From the NCBI GenBank assembly GCA_030683195.1, contig JAUXQA010000342.1, forward strand, positions 1-10,586: 10,586 nucleotides of DNA. The letters are read 5' to 3'. Below, piece after piece: positions 7,528 to 10,586 of the stretch; the first letter of the stretch is position 1; each line of letters starts with the position of its first letter. The notes under the pieces were generated by a model. That model did not search any database. It worked only from the letters and a program-made list of their open reading frames with translations, and had not been told where the DNA came from. The DNA is from Rhodoferax sp. (lineage in GTDB: Bacteria; Pseudomonadota; Gammaproteobacteria; Burkholderiales; Burkholderiaceae_C). A program made the translations under genes and the position numbers.

Positions 7528-7989
7528 ATGGACCTGGTCTTGTGGCGCCATGCTGAAGCGCAAGAATGGACAGAGGGCTGTGACGACATGGGCCGCACCC
7601 TCACATCTCGCGGTGAGAAGCAAGCCACCCGCATGGCCAATTGGCTTGATCGCCAATTGCCTGAGGGGGCCAGGGTCTTGGTGAGCCCGGCACGCCGGAC
7701 GCAGCAAACCGCCTTGGCGCTGGCACGCAAAATCAAGCTCAGGCCCGAACTGGCGCCGGATGGCACAGTGGCCCAATTGCTGGAGGCGGCCCAATGGCCA
7801 GCCGCCAAAGGCTGCGTGCTGGTGGTGGGGCACCAGCCGGTGCTGGGGCAGACCATTGCCCAGCTACTTGGCTTGACGGCGCCGGAGTGCTCGGTCAAAA
7901 AGGGCTCGGCATGGTGGCTGCGCACCCGGGAGCGCGATGGGTTGCTGCAAACCGTGGTGGTTACGGTGCAGTCGCCGGAGCTGCTCTAA
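7528..7989 (+). CDS. sixA: SixA-type phosphohistidine phosphatase
   Basis: A 153-residue histidine phosphatase of the small SixA branch, which removes phosphate from phosphohistidine, classically in phosphorelay or phosphotransferase proteins. The RHG motif is LWRHAEA with nucleophile His8; SPARRTQQTA (53-62) supplies the phosphate-pocket arginine; VVGHQPVLGQ has the second catalytic His102. The Shine-Dalgarno GGGAGGAA (7515-7522) lies inside the end of ppk1, and the ATG is two bases after its stop, so translation is probably coupled. Its last 29 bases overlap the end of the CHAD gene on the other strand. The target is unknown. Its placement raises the possibility that it acts on the phosphohistidine of PPK1, which is inference only. 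Confidence 0.88.
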   Translation: MDLVLWRHAEAQEWTEGCDDMGRTLTSRGEKQATRMANWLDRQLPEGARVLVSPARRTQQTALALARKIKLRPELAPDGTVAQLLEAAQWPAAKGCVLVVGHQPVLGQTIAQLLGLTAPECSVKKGSAWWLRTRERDGLLQTVVVTVQSPELL

Positions 7990-8866
7990 CCGCGCCCGTG
8001 GTCAAGTTGCCTTGGCCAACGGCAACGCCGCGCAGAAACTCCACGAGCCCTGCATCCACCTGCATTTGGCCAAGCAGTTCAATTACTTGAACCAGATCCC
8101 TCGCGGTGCCCAGGCTGCTCTGCAGGTGCACAGCTTGCTCATACCAGCGCTGTGCGCGCCGCTTGGGTAGCAGGGAGCGCAAGGTTTCAATGCCATAGCG
8201 CAGACGTTTGGCCGCGATTCGGGTTTGGTGCTGGTTCTCGGCGCTGACAGGGGTTTTCAGGTGAAGCTTCAATTGATTACGCAAACGTGCAATGCGTCGC
8301 CGGGCCCACGGGCGCAGATCGATTTTCAGTTTGCTGTCTTTGGCAACCGACGCACCATGCGTGTCGATGGTCTCCAGCCACTCGGTGATGTCCAGCAACG
8401 CCGTGCACAGGCGGGGATTCTTCAGCGCATGGCGCACCGCCCGTCTCTTGGATGCCGTGGCATGAACCAAGGCCTCTGTCATCACCTGCCAGTCGTTGGC
8501 GCGGCGGGGATTGCCGGCGGTAAAGGCGCTCTCAAGCGAGGGCAAGGTGTCTGTTCCGGCGACATCCAGCTCCCGCAGTTCGCTGAGTAATTTCAACAGG
8601 CCTTGTAGCGGCAGCCAAGAGGGGCGGGTATCGACGTCAAGGGCGGGTTTGAACAAACGCAAGGCACTTTTGAAGCGCCGCCAGCCTATTCGGGCCTGGT
8701 GCACGACCTCGGGGTCATCTAACGCGCCAAGTAGCGCGAGGTTGGTGGTGAATTGCCCCCACATCTCCGCCAGGACACACGCAGCAGCAGCAGCCAGCGC
8801 CTGATCGTGCGGTAGATCAGGTGGCTGTGCCCGCCGGGGAAGAGCCTGGGTTGAGAGGGTTTGCAT
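7961..8866 (-). CDS. CHAD-domain protein, probable polyphosphate-binding
   Basis: CHAD domains are all-helical, basic proteins that bind polyphosphate and often sit beside polyphosphate genes. This 301-residue protein shows both signature repeats: HQARIGWRRFKSALRLF (56-72) and HQTRIAAKRLRYGIETL (213-229), then LQSSLGTARDL. It is rich in Arg and Lys, and lacks the CYTH domain to which CHAD is sometimes fused, so no enzymatic activity is expected. The ATG at 8866 is chosen over an in-frame GTG at 8887, because the GTG would leave only a few bases of leader after the predicted promoter; neither has a good ribosome site. It lies 103 bases downstream of ppx on the same strand and converges on sixA, overlapping it by 29 bases. 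It could be co-transcribed with ppx or use its own weak Pho-like promoter. Role: organising or localising polyphosphate (inferred). Confidence 0.88.
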   Translation of the reverse strand: MQTLSTQALPRRAQPPDLPHDQALAAAAACVLAEMWGQFTTNLALLGALDDPEVVHQARIGWRRFKSALRLFKPALDVDTRPSWLPLQGLLKLLSELRELDVAGTDTLPSLESAFTAGNPRRANDWQVMTEALVHATASKRRAVRHALKNPRLCTALLDITEWLETIDTHGASVAKDSKLKIDLRPWARRRIARLRNQLKLHLKTPVSAENQHQTRIAAKRLRYGIETLRSLLPKRRAQRWYEQAVHLQSSLGTARDLVQVIELLGQMQVDAGLVEFLRGVAVGQGNLTTGAVRAAPATAP

Positions 8867-8900
8867 GGTGTGGTGAGTCGTCAGCACTTAAACGTCACAC

Positions 8901-8933
8901 TTTAAATCCATTTGCTGCACAGTAAATTGACAC
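8901..8933 (-). promoter_or_regulatory. Weak Pho-box-like site and -10 before the CHAD gene
   Basis: On the minus strand GTGTCAA (8933-8927), four bases, then CTGTGCA (8922-8916) repeat at the 11-base PhoB period; nine of fourteen bases fit the consensus. TTTAAA (8906-8901) follows nine bases later as a possible -10, predicting a leader of about 28 bases to the ATG at 8866. The match is marginal. It gains weight only from the clearer sites before ppk1 and ppx. Confidence 0.35.
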
Positions 8934-8969
8934 CCAACATGGGCACCGCAGGTTGTGGTGTCCTGGATG

Positions 8970-10493
8970 TCAGTGCTCAGACAAGGTGAGAGCGCAGGGC
9001 GTTTTTTGCCATGCCACCACTTCTTCACGCAACAGGTGGGCTGACTGTGGAAAGGCCTGGGCCCATTCGGGCGGGTAGGTCATGACAAAACGGTTGGGGT
9101 GCTCGGCTTCGCGCGCCAAAGACAGGCCGCTCAAATCGGGGTCGCGTCGGGCATGGCACAAGGCCACCGCCAGGCGCAGGGCCAGAAGTTGCTGCACAAA
9201 GACAGGATCGTCAAATTCAGCTTCGAGCTTGCGCAACTTGCCGCGGTGTCCCAGCACCAGCAGGCTGAGCTTGTGCAGTTCGGTCAGCGAGAAGCCCATG
9301 GCGTCTGCATTGTCCAGAATGTAGGCGCCATGTTTGTGGTACTCGCTGTGCGAGATATGGCTGCCGATCTCATGCAATTGGGCAGCCCAGCCCAGCTTTC
9401 TGCTCAAGCGGTCGTTGCCAGGTTCGGCAGCTCGGGTCACGCCGGCCAGCCCCGACTGAAGTTGGCCAAACAAATGCGTAGCCACATGACCCACACGCAG
9501 GCCATGCGCCGTGTCCGTACCAAATTTGGTGGCCAGGCGTTGTACCGAGTGCGCGCGGACATCGGTGGGGGTTCCCGTGCCACCGCCGCCCATCAGGTCA
9601 AAAAGCAACCCGTGGCGCAGGCCCCCGGTCGCCAGTTGCATCTGGTCGATGTCCAGCAGGTCAAACACGGCGCGCAACACGCTCAGACCGCCGCCAATGA
9701 TCGCCCGGCGGTCATCGCGCATGCCTGCCAGGCGAATGCGGTCCGTGGTCTGGGCGCTGATGAGCTTGCCCTGCAACCAGTCCAGACCTTCCCGGTTGAC
9801 GCAGCCCGCAGGCCAGCCAGCCGCCACCAGCACGTCGGCCACGGCGCCTACTGTGCCGGCTGAGCCGTAGGCTACGTCCCAAGCGTCGCGACGGTAAGCG
9901 TTAAGCGCTTCGTCCAGCACAGCTTTGGCCGCGATCTCAGCCATTTGAAAGGCGTGTTTGTTCAGCTGGTTGTCCGGGAAATACCGGGTTGACCACGCAA
10001 TGCTGCCCACCCGGAAAGATTCCATCGTCTTGGGCTCGTAGCCTTGGCCCAGGATGAGTTCGGTGGAGCGCCCGCCAATGTCCACCACCAGGCGGCGCTC
10101 GTTGTCCTGGGGCAGGGCCTGCGCCACGCCCTGGTAAATCAGGCGGGCTTCTTCCCGCCCGGAGATCACCTCAATGGGAAAGCCCAGCGCCACGTTGCCG
10201 TTGACCAGGAATTCGTCGCGGTGGCGCGCCTCACGCAAGGTTTGCGTGGCCACGGCCCGCACCTCGGAGCGCTCAAAGTTGGCAAGTCGTTCGCCAAAGC
10301 GCGCCAGGCAATCCCAGCCGCGCTCCATGGCATCGCGGGTCAGGTTACGCTGGTCATCGAGCCCACTGCCTTGGCGCACGGTTTCCTTCAGGTATTCGGT
10401 GCGGACAAACTGCCCGTGCTCCACTCGCCCAATTTCAAGGCGAAAACTGTTGGAGCCCAAATCCACGGCCGCCAGGCGAGTTCCGTTTTCCAT
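8970..10493 (-). CDS. ppx: Exopolyphosphatase (Ppx/GppA family)
   Basis: Removes terminal phosphates from long-chain polyphosphate; some relatives also hydrolyse pppGpp. The 507 residues match E. coli Ppx in length. An actin-like ATPase fold is shown by VDLGSNSFRLEIG (10-22), the ISGREEARLIY catalytic glutamates (Glu114/115), DIGGRSTE (138-145), GSAGTVGAVA and GGLSVLRAVF. The C-terminal part has an HD-like domain with HEIGSHISHSEYHKH (374-388) and LVLGHRGKLRKLE. The Gly-to-Arg change in DIGGRST relative to E. coli DIGGGST seems usual in this group. The ATG at 10493 is chosen because it starts just before the family's first strand; a TTG further out would overlap the Pho box. The ribosome site is weak. 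It opposes ppk1, with the CHAD gene downstream. Ppx is favoured over GppA by length, C-terminal domain and context. Confidence 0.92.
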   Translation of the reverse strand: MENGTRLAAVDLGSNSFRLEIGRVEHGQFVRTEYLKETVRQGSGLDDQRNLTRDAMERGWDCLARFGERLANFERSEVRAVATQTLREARHRDEFLVNGNVALGFPIEVISGREEARLIYQGVAQALPQDNERRLVVDIGGRSTELILGQGYEPKTMESFRVGSIAWSTRYFPDNQLNKHAFQMAEIAAKAVLDEALNAYRRDAWDVAYGSAGTVGAVADVLVAAGWPAGCVNREGLDWLQGKLISAQTTDRIRLAGMRDDRRAIIGGGLSVLRAVFDLLDIDQMQLATGGLRHGLLFDLMGGGGTGTPTDVRAHSVQRLATKFGTDTAHGLRVGHVATHLFGQLQSGLAGVTRAAEPGNDRLSRKLGWAAQLHEIGSHISHSEYHKHGAYILDNADAMGFSLTELHKLSLLVLGHRGKLRKLEAEFDDPVFVQQLLALRLAVALCHARRDPDLSGLSLAREAEHPNRFVMTYPPEWAQAFPQSAHLLREEVVAWQKTPCALTLSEH

Positions 10494-10523
10494 CTGCTGT
10501 GCTTTCAAATTTTTGCAGCGGGC

Positions 10524-10557
10524 AGCATAGCATCTGCATGTAACAGCCTGATGACGA
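10524..10557 (-). promoter_or_regulatory. Pho box and -10 element of ppx
   Basis: On the minus strand TCGTCAT (10557-10551), four bases, then CTGTTAC (10546-10540) form a direct repeat at the 11-base PhoB period, with ten of fourteen bases matching CTGTCAT copies. Ten bases further, TATGCT (10529-10524) is a fair -10. The layout equals that of ppk1. The predicted leader to the ATG at 10493 is about 24 bases. Confidence 0.62.
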
Positions 10558-10586
10558 CCCAAGGGCGACTTTTAATGCATATTTAT

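Noticed and set aside
8006..8026. GTTGCC/GGCAAC hairpin downstream of sixA
   Set aside because: It lies inside the CHAD coding region and has no T run, so it is more likely incidental than a terminator.
8941..8963. Terminator between ppx and the CHAD gene
   Set aside because: Minus-strand GGACACC and GGTGCCC can pair with one mismatch around nine bases, but no T run follows.
10494..10562. TTG start that would extend Ppx by 23 residues
   Set aside because: It would place the Pho box and -10 inside the coding region, and the family's first strand begins right after the ATG at 10493.
1..10586. Mobile elements, CRISPR arrays, tRNA or rRNA genes, defence or secretion genes
   Set aside because: No transposase, integrase, repeat-spacer pattern, cloverleaf or rRNA-like stretch was seen; nearly all sequence is explained by intact genes.

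Overview
The window looks like a chromosomal segment of a betaproteobacterium, probably order Burkholderiales and plausibly family Comamonadaceae. The basis is the gene order ftsH-folP-glmM, moderately high GC, and Burkholderiales-like protein sequences such as the DIGGRSTE loop in Ppx. This placement is by recognition, not by database search. Coding density is high and every gene reads as intact, except ftsH, which is cut by the left edge. I see no mobile element, tRNA, rRNA or CRISPR array.

Layout. Positions 1-3466 (+ strand) hold housekeeping genes: the C-terminal two thirds of the membrane protease FtsH, a strong intrinsic terminator, dihydropteroate synthase (folP) and phosphoglucosamine mutase (glmM). 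Positions 3477-5350 (+) hold three less characterised genes: a GNAT acetyltransferase, a two-helix small membrane protein that may be translated from a leaderless mRNA, and an OlsB-type N-acyltransferase (first step of ornithine lipid synthesis). Positions 5354-10557 form a polyphosphate block built as two converging arms: ppk1-sixA on the + strand, and ppx followed by a CHAD-domain gene on the - strand. The arms meet tail to tail, with sixA and the CHAD gene overlapping by 29 bases.

How the genes work together. PPK1 makes polyphosphate, Ppx hydrolyses it, and CHAD proteins bind it. SixA removes phosphate from phosphohistidine, and PPK1 works through a phosphohistidine. Ornithine lipids are phosphorus-free and in several bacteria are made when phosphate is scarce. 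Both ppk1 and ppx are preceded by a Pho-box-like direct repeat (two 7-mers at 11-base spacing) placed exactly 10 bases before a plausible -10 element. A weaker copy precedes the CHAD gene. The right half of the window therefore reads as a phosphate-stress module probably under PhoB control. The ppk1 Pho box lies inside a hairpin followed by five T that could terminate olsB transcripts, so a terminator and a promoter seem to share the same DNA.

No wholly unknown system is evident. The most useful leads are the shared Pho-box geometry, the terminator-promoter overlap, the tight ppk1-sixA coupling, and the unidentified small membrane protein.
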